64,000 bases of DNA from Candida dubliniensis CD36 (lineage: Eukaryota > Ascomycota > Pichiomycetes > Serinales > Debaryomycetaceae). Below are positions 20,121 through 29,368 of this stretch, piece after piece. Made by a program: the position numbers and the translations under genes. The stretch spans positions 62,001 to 126,000 of the forward strand of contig NC_012863.1 in assembly GCF_000026945.1 (NCBI RefSeq), read 5' to 3'. The notes beneath the pieces were generated by a model. That model worked only from the letters and a program-made list of their open reading frames with translations, had not been told where the DNA came from and ran no database searches. The stretch's first letter is position 1. The number at the start of each line of letters is the position of its first letter.

Positions 20121-20873
20121 TTAGATTAAGGCAGCAACAGCAGCAATAACACCACCAATAGCAACAGCTGGCATGTTACCGGCGTTGGCAGTTTCAACTG
20201 AAACAGAAGCAACACCAGTAGCAGAAGAAGATTGAGCAACAGAAGATTCTTCAGCTTTGGTAGTTTCAGCAGCCTTTGAGGTTTCTTTGGATTTTGATGT
20301 TTCGGCTGGAGTGGTACTTTCAGTTGAAAGAGTTTTTAGAGCAGCAGATGTTTCAGCTACTTTACTTTCATGAGAAGTAGATGCAATAGGACTAGTTTCA
20401 GTAGCAGTGGTTGGTACAGCAACGGAAGATTTAGTTGTTGTTTCTGCTGTAGTTGTTGCGGTTGCTGCATTGGCAGCTTTAGCCAAAGTATCAGAAACAC
20501 TTGATGGGATCATCCAGTATGGTTCCCAAACACCAGCAGCTGAACAAAGGGAAGTAGCTAAAGATTCAACAGAACCAACATCTTTACCTTTACAGTTTTT
20601 AGCAACACAGTTACCAACAGCACCACCGAATTGAGGCATGACACACAAACAACCGGTATCCCAGTATGGACATGGGGTGTTACTGGTACTTTGCTTGACA
20701 CATTCTTTAGCACATTCTGGCAATTGGTCGTAGATTCTGTCAGCGAAACCATTGATGGAAGCGGTTTTAGCAACACTTGGGTAAATGGTATATGGATTAG
20801 CACCATCTGGAACGGCACTCGCGGTAGCAGCTAAAGCGATAGAAACAATTAATATGGAAGATGAGGACAACAT
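20121..20873 (-). CDS. PGA10: Pga10 (Rbt51), GPI-anchored CFEM haem-binding protein
   Basis: A 250-residue cell-surface protein. It has an N-terminal signal peptide (LSSSSILIVSIALAATASA). A CFEM domain follows with eight cysteines (PECAKEC, TPCPYW, GCLC, GNCVAKNC, SLC) and the conserved Asp in YWDTGCLC that serves as axial ligand to haem iron. Then come ~100 residues of Ser/Thr-rich low-complexity stalk, and a C-terminal GPI signal (NAGNMPAVAIGGVIAAVAALI). In C. albicans, Rbt5, Pga7, Pga10 and Csa2 form a relay that takes haem from host haemoglobin across the cell wall. A TATAAATATA box (reverse) lies at 20933-20942. Length and placement near MEP2 and OPT7 point to Pga10 rather than its paralogues. 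Confidence 0.92.
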   Translation of the reverse strand: MLSSSSILIVSIALAATASAVPDGANPYTIYPSVAKTASINGFADRIYDQLPECAKECVKQSTSNTPCPYWDTGCLCVMPQFGGAVGNCVAKNCKGKDVGSVESLATSLCSAAGVWEPYWMIPSSVSDTLAKAANAATATTTAETTTKSSVAVPTTATETSPIASTSHESKVAETSAALKTLSTESTTPAETSKSKETSKAAETTKAEESSVAQSSSATGVASVSVETANAGNMPAVAIGGVIAAVAALI

Positions 20874-21681
20874 TTTCTTATAGTAATGACTTATAGAAAA
20901 TCATTTGAACCAAAAATACAACCAAAATGAGGTATATTTATAATTTCTATATAACAGGGATTTGACGTCTCATGTTAATTCTTGAATAAAGAATACGAGT
21001 ATAATTTGAAAAAAAAAAAAAAAAACTGCTCTGTCAATTGTTCAATTTGATCAATTTATGGAATAATGCAAATACAGATTTGGTTCTATTGTATGGAAAA
21101 AAATTGTGTAGCAATAAACACAAAAATGAAATCAAGCGTCTATTCGAGATGGATAGCATAAATCGTACGACTTTATTGAGAAATCTACAGTATCTCGTAC
21201 CCATCATTCAATTATAACTAATGCTTGGGGTTTCGTCGAGATTTCTATAAGATGTTTGGTTCATATTCAAAGACTTCACTGATGAGTAGTTTGGAACCAA
21301 AACTATACAATATTTGTTTATCAATTAAAAATTTTCTTCAGGTTTTGGCTAAAATTCTTTTGCAACTTCAGAATCTCATCAACCCCGAACTGGACAAGCC
21401 TGACATCACCTCTTTACAACATTGAACTGGCCTTAAAAAAATTCGGGCTACAAATAAATCTCTTTAGTTTTTGTATAATTTGTAATTACCAATTATGGAC
21501 GTACCACACATAGTGCACCCTTATGGTCAATAGCTCGTACACCAAAAATTATTTTAGTATTCCAATTCTCTAAGAAGCTTATTGGTCCAGAATAGGTCAG
21601 TCTTAACACATACTATATTGTGTATGAAAATTCATCAATGTACCTTCTAAAAGATTACACTTCATTACTAATTATACATTT
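20874..21681. other. PGA10 upstream region (0.8 kb)
   Basis: No gene seen. The TATA box for PGA10 is at 20933-20942 on the minus strand, and a poly(A) tract lies at about 21008-21024. The remainder is AT-rich sequence downstream of the ULS1-like stop codon. Confidence 0.5.
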
Positions 21682-24600
21682 CTAACCCGTTAAACTATTT
21701 AAGCCAAACAAGAACCCAAGTTCTCTTCTGTTTAGTTGAGAAATTGATTTCATGCCATGCTCATCAAGAGCACTGTTGATCAAATGCTTTTTCAGTTCCT
21801 GCAACTCCATAATACGATTCTCAACGGTGCCAGCAATCAAGACTCTGTGCACAAAAACCTCACGGGTTTGTCCAATTCGATGTGCCCGACCCATAGCCTG
21901 TTCTTCTACAAACGGGTTCCAAAATGGATCCATAATGATAACGTGATTTGCACAAGTCAATGTCAAACCAGCATTACCCGCACGCAAGGAAAGCAACAAA
22001 ACATTCTTATTGCTTTGATAAAACTCTTTAATCACATTGTTCTTGACATCCATGGACATGGTACCGTCGTATCTTAAAAATTCAATATGTTGATTCTGTA
22101 AAACCAAAGCCATCAAATCAAACAACGAAGTAAATTGGGAAAACACAATTACCTTTTCACCTGGATTTTTGGAGAAAAGATCTAAAATCATTTCCACACA
22201 TTTATGAATCTTTGCTGACAGTTCAAATCCATTATCTCTTTTGATAAACTCCCTAATCAAAGCTTGGTTGGACTTGATCTTGTGCTGGTAATGCTGAGAA
22301 CAAAACTTGTGAACTTGTGACATGTCTAACTTCTGGATATGAAGCATATCAAAAATGAGATATTCAGTTATATTGTGCTCTTTGACAGTTTTCTGACAAT
22401 CTTTGCATTCACCTATCCTGTAGGGCAGCTCGTCATCTTCTTCTCCAACATTGCAATTCTCGAAAAACGTATTGCAACACCCTTTACAAATAACATGACC
22501 ACATTCACCAAATATTAAAAGAGACGATTCAATATCAATATTATCAAAACAAACGGGACAGGCAAGAGTGTTTTCATCGAAGCCTCTGCCATTTAATGCG
22601 TCTATCAACAGGTGCACTTGTTGTTTGGCCGATTCCTTCAAGTCTCTAGCATTGTTTACCATCAGTCTCCAATCCAACTTGAAATTACTAAATGAGGCGT
22701 CTGCTTCAGAATCCTTAACTTTAGCCTTGTATTCACCTATCTCCACAAGATACGAATGGCAGCAAGCCTGTCTTAATCTCAAAAGCAAGGTAAGAGCAGG
22801 GGCATTTTTTGTATGCTCACCCAAAATCTTCTTGGCAGCTTTCTGTACTCTCAGTTCAATACTCTGGTAATAGGCCAATTCCTCATTCTCAAGACTCACA
22901 TAGTCTGACAAGACATGCTTTTCTGGTAAATTCAAAATCGGAGCACCATCAATGAGGGAATCTTTTGTTCGGCGCAAAAGAATGGATTTCAAAACTGCCT
23001 GGATTTTCTTCATACTTTCTTTGACATCATATTCATCGTAAAGGTCAGTTTTGCTTTTGATTGGTGTTAATATATCTGTTCTAAATTTCTCTTCGGCGCA
23101 ATATGGTTGTATTTTCAAAAACCGTAAGAGTGGATATAATTCTTCGATTCCATTCTGCATGGGCGTACCTGTTAAACAAAACCGATATTTCGCCTTCAAG
23201 TACGTCACAGCCTTAGATGCTATTGCTTGTTTGTTTTTGATTGCTTGAGCTTCGTCTAAAATTATTCGTTGAAACTGGGATTGTCTTGAGAAGAAAGGAG
23301 ACATATACAGCTTCCCACCCCTAGATGGATCCGGAAAATAACTTCTTTCACAAGAATGTTCTTTCAAGTCCTCAGAAAAATGCTTTTTCCATTCTTGCAC
23401 TAGTGTGGTATAGGAAACCATAACTATATCATACTCTTTCATTAACTCAAAACCCTTCATCTTCTTTTTATCCTTTCCATGATATATTCCAACCGAAAGA
23501 AAAACATCTGACTTTGTCTTGGATTCAATTTCTGCCATCCATTGACGTAATAACGACACAGGAGCTACAATAAGATTACTGCCCTTGCTGGCCATCATTA
23601 ATGCCAACGTCTGAATAGTCTTACCCAACCCCATATCATCAGCCAATATACCACCTTTGGCTTTTGATGCTTCCATTCTTTTCATCCATGTCAATCCCAT
23701 ACGCTGGTGTTTCAATAAATTCACCTTTAATTCCGGTGGTGTTGGTTCCAATCCCTCCTCTAAATCCTCATCGGGACGAATATTATCAAGCAAATCCTTA
23801 ATCTCCGATTCATCTACCTTTACTCTTTGTGTTTCTGCAACAATTTGAGCCTCATATGGATTAAAACTTGAGTTAGCAAGGTGCCCTATATTTCTGACTT
23901 GACGATATACTGCTTCTAATTCCCTTTTTGTCAGTGAAATCATGGTTTCAATTTTCATCAATATGTCTTGGTTTTTATTTAGTTTCATTTTTGGTGCTTT
24001 GGATAATTCTGTTTGTGTCTGGATGGCTTGTCTCAACTTTTGAACGTCTCCATGCCTACCTAAACTTACTGCTTGACTCAAAGCTCTACCTAAAGTCGCA
24101 ATATTTTTTTTAAAGTTATCAATAGAGACCTGCGAAACTACGAGCTCGCGGGAAATGGCGTCTTTCTGCTTTTGCAAATTGACTAAATCGTTTGATCTGA
24201 ATCTTGCTCTGTTCTCAAGTTCTTCTTTAAAAATTGCATCAGCTTGCATACTGCCAACTTGAGGCACAGGAGCCGGTACATTATACAAACCAATATTGGT
24301 TGGATTGTTGACTTGCAAAGATCGGGAACTAAGTATTTCCAAGTCATCATCACCATCGCCATCCTTGTCGTTACCTGGTACTTGCTTCCCTTGGTCACGC
24401 GGCACAAAGGATCCCGGCAATACTGGTTCTGGCTTAAACTTTTCAACAACTTGTTGCTGCTGACTTGTATTCACCGAAGAAATCGGGTTAGATTGATCAA
24501 ACGATGTATCCTTCCAAGAAATATTTGCCGCTTGTTGCTCATCTAGAACTTCGATATCTTCATTATCACTCTGATTACCAGGGTTCTTGTCATCGTCACT

Positions 24601-24990
24601 ATCTGATAATGAGATTATTTCAATAGATTCGGGTGGTTTATTATTTTGATCAGCTAAAAATTGATGATTCAGGTTATTATTATTAGCAATACCGTGATTA
24701 AAAGAAAAAGGACTGGTATTTCGCGTATGTAATGACTCTAATCGCTGCTTCTTAATTGGTGGTTGCTGACTGAGATATGGCTGCGATGGTAAAGTATTTC
24801 CAGGAGCGGGATTCATCCTCGATATAGTGGAAAGGGGAGTTTTATATTCATGCTGACCAGTTGCTTGCTTTACATCGATGTCATTGCCTGTCACAAAAGA
24901 GGCCGGAGGAACTGGTTGAAGGTCTTGTTTTGAGGGGGTTCCATTATTACTGTATTGAATGTTCTCAAGTTCCTTTAATTTCTTAAACAT
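21682..24990 (-). CDS. ULS1: Uls1/Ris1-like SNF2-family translocase with RING finger
   Basis: An 1102-residue protein. The N-terminus carries SUMO-interaction-type patches: IEIISLSDSDDD at about 123-134, DIEVLDE at about 145-151 and DDLEILSSRSL further on. The SNF2 ATPase follows: Walker A ILADDMGLGKTIQ near residue 450, DEAQ box in IILDEAQAIKN, and helicase C-terminal motif NPFVEEQAMGRAHRIGQ. A C3HC4 RING (CPVCFDN, CGHVICKGCC, CKDC) is inserted between the two lobes. This is the architecture of yeast Uls1, a SUMO-targeted DNA translocase that removes sumoylated proteins from chromatin. Related Rad5 and Rad16 share RING-in-SNF2, but the SIM cluster and lack of a HIRAN domain favour Uls1. Upstream is about 800 bp of gene-free sequence. 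Confidence 0.85.
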   Translation of the reverse strand: MFKKLKELENIQYSNNGTPSKQDLQPVPPASFVTGNDIDVKQATGQHEYKTPLSTISRMNPAPGNTLPSQPYLSQQPPIKKQRLESLHTRNTSPFSFNHGIANNNNLNHQFLADQNNKPPESIEIISLSDSDDDKNPGNQSDNEDIEVLDEQQAANISWKDTSFDQSNPISSVNTSQQQQVVEKFKPEPVLPGSFVPRDQGKQVPGNDKDGDGDDDLEILSSRSLQVNNPTNIGLYNVPAPVPQVGSMQADAIFKEELENRARFRSNDLVNLQKQKDAISRELVVSQVSIDNFKKNIATLGRALSQAVSLGRHGDVQKLRQAIQTQTELSKAPKMKLNKNQDILMKIETMISLTKRELEAVYRQVRNIGHLANSSFNPYEAQIVAETQRVKVDESEIKDLLDNIRPDEDLEEGLEPTPPELKVNLLKHQRMGLTWMKRMEASKAKGGILADDMGLGKTIQTLALMMASKGSNLIVAPVSLLRQWMAEIESKTKSDVFLSVGIYHGKDKKKMKGFELMKEYDIVMVSYTTLVQEWKKHFSEDLKEHSCERSYFPDPSRGGKLYMSPFFSRQSQFQRIILDEAQAIKNKQAIASKAVTYLKAKYRFCLTGTPMQNGIEELYPLLRFLKIQPYCAEEKFRTDILTPIKSKTDLYDEYDVKESMKKIQAVLKSILLRRTKDSLIDGAPILNLPEKHVLSDYVSLENEELAYYQSIELRVQKAAKKILGEHTKNAPALTLLLRLRQACCHSYLVEIGEYKAKVKDSEADASFSNFKLDWRLMVNNARDLKESAKQQVHLLIDALNGRGFDENTLACPVCFDNIDIESSLLIFGECGHVICKGCCNTFFENCNVGEEDDELPYRIGECKDCQKTVKEHNITEYLIFDMLHIQKLDMSQVHKFCSQHYQHKIKSNQALIREFIKRDNGFELSAKIHKCVEMILDLFSKNPGEKVIVFSQFTSLFDLMALVLQNQHIEFLRYDGTMSMDVKNNVIKEFYQSNKNVLLLSLRAGNAGLTLTCANHVIIMDPFWNPFVEEQAMGRAHRIGQTREVFVHRVLIAGTVENRIMELQELKKHLINSALDEHGMKSISQLNRRELGFLFGLNSLTG

Positions 24991-25788
24991 CCCGCTTGTA
25001 TTACTAGTATAGGTTTCTAATATCCAATTAAGACGTTCTTTAATTAAGTAGTTCGTGATACGCTTTTCAGAAAAAAAAAAAAAAAAAAAAACAAAGAATC
25101 AGGTCAAATCAAGAGGTGACATAGTTTAAAGAAAAACTTTCAAGTTTTCTTACTTTTTTTTTTTTTTTCCAATTTCGCTTACACCAGAAGTTTGGGAACT
25201 ACTACGACTATTAATCCACAGACATGTGAGATATGAGAATTTTTACAACGACTATTGTAAGGCTTTTTGTTGTAAAAACTCTGTTTTCCTCATGGAAGCT
25301 TTAGAAAATCTTTCGTCTGGCTTTGTGGGTCAGTCATGTAAAAATGATGACAGGAATATACGAATAACTACAACAACTTACAAAGCGATAATGAAGTAAA
25401 TTAATTTATCAGTGCTTATCTTTAGCTTTAAATGGCTTTAACGCAAAGTTTGCAGAAGGTATGGTTTACTTTATATTTCCATTGTTTCACTTTTGACACA
25501 CAAGAAGGCTCCAACGAGTGCTTACAAAATACCCACAGTCTACTCTTGCCTTTCGCCAAAAATTGGAATCATTCTACAAAAAGGATCTGTATGGGGTATA
25601 CTTTGGTCTACCGAGAATTTGAATAAATATGTGGGTAAAGTGATTTGGATGACAAATTATCTGATCCAAAGTGCTTTCAAATATCTGCCAACTATCATAT
25701 CCTAACATAATAGCTCTACAAAGAGAAAATGCATAGAACAAAAAGAAAAAGGAAACCCAAATATAATATGGTCGTGAAATTATAATAT
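24991..25788. other. ULS1 upstream region (0.8 kb)
   Basis: No gene supported. Poly(A) at about 25071-25091 and poly(T) at about 25156-25168 lie close to the ULS1 start. Small open frames at 25432-25705 overlap each other in two frames and look random. Confidence 0.5.
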
Positions 25789-27600
25789 TTATGACGATAA
25801 TAAAACTAACTTTTTTTTCTTTTTCTTTTTACTACCCCCAGCTTGCTCTTGTCTTGACATCTCTTCTTTTGCCTTGCGAATCATTTCTTCTGCTTCCCAG
25901 TCATCGTCTTCAATTGCCGATTGAGCAGAAACAGCTTCATTCCTTGGTATCCGAGTACCCCATACTGTTGTTTCATACTCTTTCTCCGATTCAGTAGAAA
26001 CATGTTGGTCTGACAACGCTGGTAACTCCCTATTATCCACAATGCTTAAACTTCCAAAACCTAAAGTTGAAGAACCTTGTTCAATGTCGGCTTCCCCATT
26101 TTCATGTAAGAAAAAGTTTCTAGTTCTTGTTTCCTCTTCATTCATTGCTCTTTTCTTATCCCTCTCTTCTTTTCGCAATTTTCTCTTTGAAGTGTTTGAT
26201 CTCTTTAATAAATCATCTTTAAAACTCTCCCAAGTTTCGGTGCTGATGAATTCACTATTACTCCAATCACATTCCAAAAATCCTATCTCGGACCCCAAAG
26301 GCAAATGACTCAAATATTTATACTTATTCATTGAAGATTCGGTAGTCAACTCTTCATACCTGATGTTTTCAATTTGAGCAACAAGCGATGAAGGCAACGT
26401 GGCGTAATCATTGTAAGTCGTCTTCAAGACTTTCATATCCAATGGTGACAATACATATGTACAACCTGCATTGAACCCAGTTTCATAAAAATAGTAAGTG
26501 GGATGGTTATTATCCGTAGCGTGAGAGTGACTTGGCTGCTTCTCAACATTTTGTAATAATTTAGTGTTCCACAGTTCAATCTCCTTATCAATGTAAGTAA
26601 TTGATTCAACAACCAAACTGGAGTCATCACCGTATATCAATTTTTCTTCTTCGTATGCGGCCGTAATATCTCTTTTCTCTTTCTCATACATTTCAAGAAT
26701 ATATTGCGAGTCTCCCTTGAATATTCTCAGATAAGGCAAAAGCTCAAGTTGTTTTGTATCAGGAAACCCTCTAATATGATTATCAAATGACAACAATTTA
26801 GGCAAGGCTAATATTTGATCTACCCGTCTAGCCATAAGGGTCATTACCACCTCGTCACCTACTTTTGGAACTTCAAATCGCTCATCGACATTGTTGATCA
26901 AAACAGGTTTCAATTCATGCTTTCTAATAATGGAAAAGCACAACGGACATTCCCTATATTTTTCCACAATAGCAGCAGATTCTCTTTTCTTGGCCTGGGG
27001 AACTTCATTCGCCAATAAGGATAGGACACATTTCAAACAAATAATATGGCCACATGAAGTAATCATTCGGGGTGCAACAAACTCATCAGTCAAACAAATC
27101 GGACAGGAGTTCCCCCTAGGAGCAATTATTCGGATGATATCTTCCGTATCAACAGGAACATTTGGATCTAATTCTTGTATTCTATAATCTTTCCGACCAT
27201 CGACAACAAATTTGAAATTAACGTTTATAAATTTCATACCTGTTAATTGAATCTTATTGTGAGAATATGGCCTCTTATGACTGCTGCTTCTACGTCTTCG
27301 GTTCCGTTGCTGATTGCTTCGATATTCTTCCAGATCGCGGTATGATTGGAAATCTAATAAATGGTTGATGGAAATTTGATTCTTTGAGCCCTTGACCTTC
27401 TTCCCGTTCTTCAATTGTGATTCAATAATCGTCAATTCACGATCATTAGAATGATCATATCGACTTTGTCTATTTTGCCTTTTCTGGTTTTTATTAGTTT
27501 GCTTGAAACGGTGGTTCTGCAGGGACAGCTTGTGTTGACCAGGAACGGTATTATCGTCTTTAGCCACGATTAAAGCAGGTGTACTAGTCGAGTTTGCCAT
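25789..27600 (-). CDS. MAG2: Mag2/RNF10-like RING-finger E3 ligase
   Basis: A 603-residue protein. After a basic, Asn/Arg-rich N-terminus (about 1-145, with RRRRSSSHKR) comes a C3HC4 RING at roughly 165-225: CPICLTDEFVAPRMITSCGHIICLKC, then CPLCFSII. The middle region (YYFYETGFNAGCTYVLSPLDMKVL, then LGSEIGFLECDWS) matches the RNF10/Mag2 family, whose members ubiquitinate the small ribosomal subunit protein uS3 on stalled or defective 40S subunits. The C-terminus ends in a run of seven lysines (GGSKKKKKKKLVLLSS). Divergent from the DUR-type permease across 1.66 kb. Function is inferred from family. Confidence 0.8.
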   Translation of the reverse strand: MANSTSTPALIVAKDDNTVPGQHKLSLQNHRFKQTNKNQKRQNRQSRYDHSNDRELTIIESQLKNGKKVKGSKNQISINHLLDFQSYRDLEEYRSNQQRNRRRRSSSHKRPYSHNKIQLTGMKFINVNFKFVVDGRKDYRIQELDPNVPVDTEDIIRIIAPRGNSCPICLTDEFVAPRMITSCGHIICLKCVLSLLANEVPQAKKRESAAIVEKYRECPLCFSIIRKHELKPVLINNVDERFEVPKVGDEVVMTLMARRVDQILALPKLLSFDNHIRGFPDTKQLELLPYLRIFKGDSQYILEMYEKEKRDITAAYEEEKLIYGDDSSLVVESITYIDKEIELWNTKLLQNVEKQPSHSHATDNNHPTYYFYETGFNAGCTYVLSPLDMKVLKTTYNDYATLPSSLVAQIENIRYEELTTESSMNKYKYLSHLPLGSEIGFLECDWSNSEFISTETWESFKDDLLKRSNTSKRKLRKEERDKKRAMNEEETRTRNFFLHENGEADIEQGSSTLGFGSLSIVDNRELPALSDQHVSTESEKEYETTVWGTRIPRNEAVSAQSAIEDDDWEAEEMIRKAKEEMSRQEQAGGSKKKKKKKLVLLSS

Positions 27601-29261
27601 TTTGATAAGCTATATATGCATAATGTAATGGTTTGTATTGTCAGTTATAAAATGTAAAGTGTGGTATTATTACTCTTTAAACGATGAGGTGGTATTGATT
27701 GTGTTGATTTCAAATTTGGTTCAGCATATTTTTTTGGGTTTTTTTTTTTTTTTTCCTTCTTTCATTTTCTATTCCCGAAAACGAGTGAGAAGTGTTGATA
27801 GATATGTTAGGGTAAGACTTATTGTGGGGGCTTTCAATAATAAATAACAGCACTTCTAACTAAACACAAACCATTGCCAAATTCTGAGATACATTTGGTA
27901 GACCTTCAATATTTTAACCTTTTGATTATTATGGATATAGTTTGGCCCATTTATGGTTAGAGAAAACTACTAAAAAAAAAAAACCTCCTATGCAAATGTA
28001 TAACCGATACCGACCTTGTCTGTAACCGATGCTAACATTAGATATATCCCACTTTTCAAGAATGGCACATTGGTATTTTCGATTTTCACCTTGGGAGCGA
28101 CTTTGGAATTTGAAGGCCATTTATTTTCTCTGCTGTTTTACTCTTTAGACACGGGAACAAGACAGAGAGCCAAGGAAAAGCTTCACGTAAAAAACACAAG
28201 AGAATAAACTCTTAGTAATTAATAGTTAAACTTCCTCTTTCGAAAATACCTGGTCAAGTTAATAATCAGTTTGGGGACTTAACGCTTTCAAGAAGAATTC
28301 TATATGTATGTAAGACCATATATCGATCAGATTTGATTTAGGAGCAAAAACTGAACATGGAAAATTGAATGAACAGAAACAACACGGGAAGGCAATACCT
28401 GAACTTGCATTGTCAAACCCTTGAAGTACCTGTCTTATCAACCGTAGAACAAGATCTTTTCAAAGATAGCCGCTCATTATCAGATCTACTAAACAATAGT
28501 TTGTATTTTCCGTCGCACGCTGTTTTATTTTACTTTTCGGTCAAATTTGCACTACTTCTAATTTGTGTGCAAATATTCTATTTTACTTGATTTTTATATA
28601 CTTTTTTATAGGACTTTTTATATCTTTTCTTTATGAACTCATCTTTTTTATACAATATATTCTTACGATTATAACTTTCAATTAAGAAATGCAACTTCTC
28701 ATTAGCATTCTCCTACAAGTTCTTAAGTTCCTAGAAAATTCTTCGAAAACATAATTAAAGACTAAAAGTGTAAAACAAACAACGCCACATTTTAGCCTCG
28801 GGCGAGATCGGTCTACATTGTGCCACAGTATTTCCTTGAATTGAGCAAATGCCATTTAAATGTCAAGAGCAGCCAGTAAAAATATCCACTTTATAGTAGG
28901 TTTTAGTGGTGGTAGAATATGTAATCATTTTCTATGTTGATACTAATTTAGACTGGTTCCCCGAATCCGCTCGAAGTTTTCTTCGTTACACTTTATGATT
29001 GAACAATGACTTGAGCATGTCATGAGAATCTTGTATACACAAAACCCAAAATACGTCTATTAATTGTTTGATCACCTAATTTAATATCTAACTGATTAAA
29101 CTATGGCTTTATCTCATAATCCCTCGATAATTACAACCCCTGATGAATTTCAAATAAGGAATGAACTTAGTTAGACTGTATATATATAAAGGCATAAATA
29201 CTCTATCAATCTTCGTATCTCTTTTTTAACAGTCTTTTCTTTATTCAAATCTACATGCATA
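27601..29261. other. Long divergent intergenic region between MAG2 and the DUR-type permease (1.66 kb)
   Basis: No gene supported. Near the permease: TTATC at 29109-29113, GATAA at 29126-29130 and a TATATATATAAAG box at 29179-29191. A poly(T) tract at about 27740-27754 lies near the MAG2 side. Small frames at 27929-28590 show no recognisable domain. Confidence 0.5.
29109..29191 (+). promoter_or_regulatory. Permease promoter: paired GATA sites and TATA box
   Basis: Two oppositely oriented GATA cores 12 bp apart (29109-29113 TTATC, 29126-29130 GATAA) precede a strong TATATATATAAAG at 29179-29191, itself about 70 bp before the ATG. The arrangement fits nitrogen-catabolite control of a urea/polyamine permease. 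Confidence 0.5.
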
Positions 29262-29368
29262 ATGGAACCGTCATTATCACAAGGAGCCGGTTTTGGTTTA
29301 ATTATTGGCGGTGGTGTATTCTTTGCCGTTGTGATGAACTATGTTACTCATTTACAGAACAAATTTAG
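29255..29368 (+). promoter_or_regulatory. 37-codon upstream ORF overlapping the permease start
   Basis: An ATG at 29255, seven bases before the permease ATG and in another frame, opens a 37-codon frame ending at TAG 29366-29368. If the mRNA leader includes it, it would compete with the main start. Confidence 0.45.

Noticed and set aside
27929..28590. Possible small genes or a solo LTR in the MAG2-permease gap
   Set aside because: No recognisable LTR ends, target duplication or protein motif.
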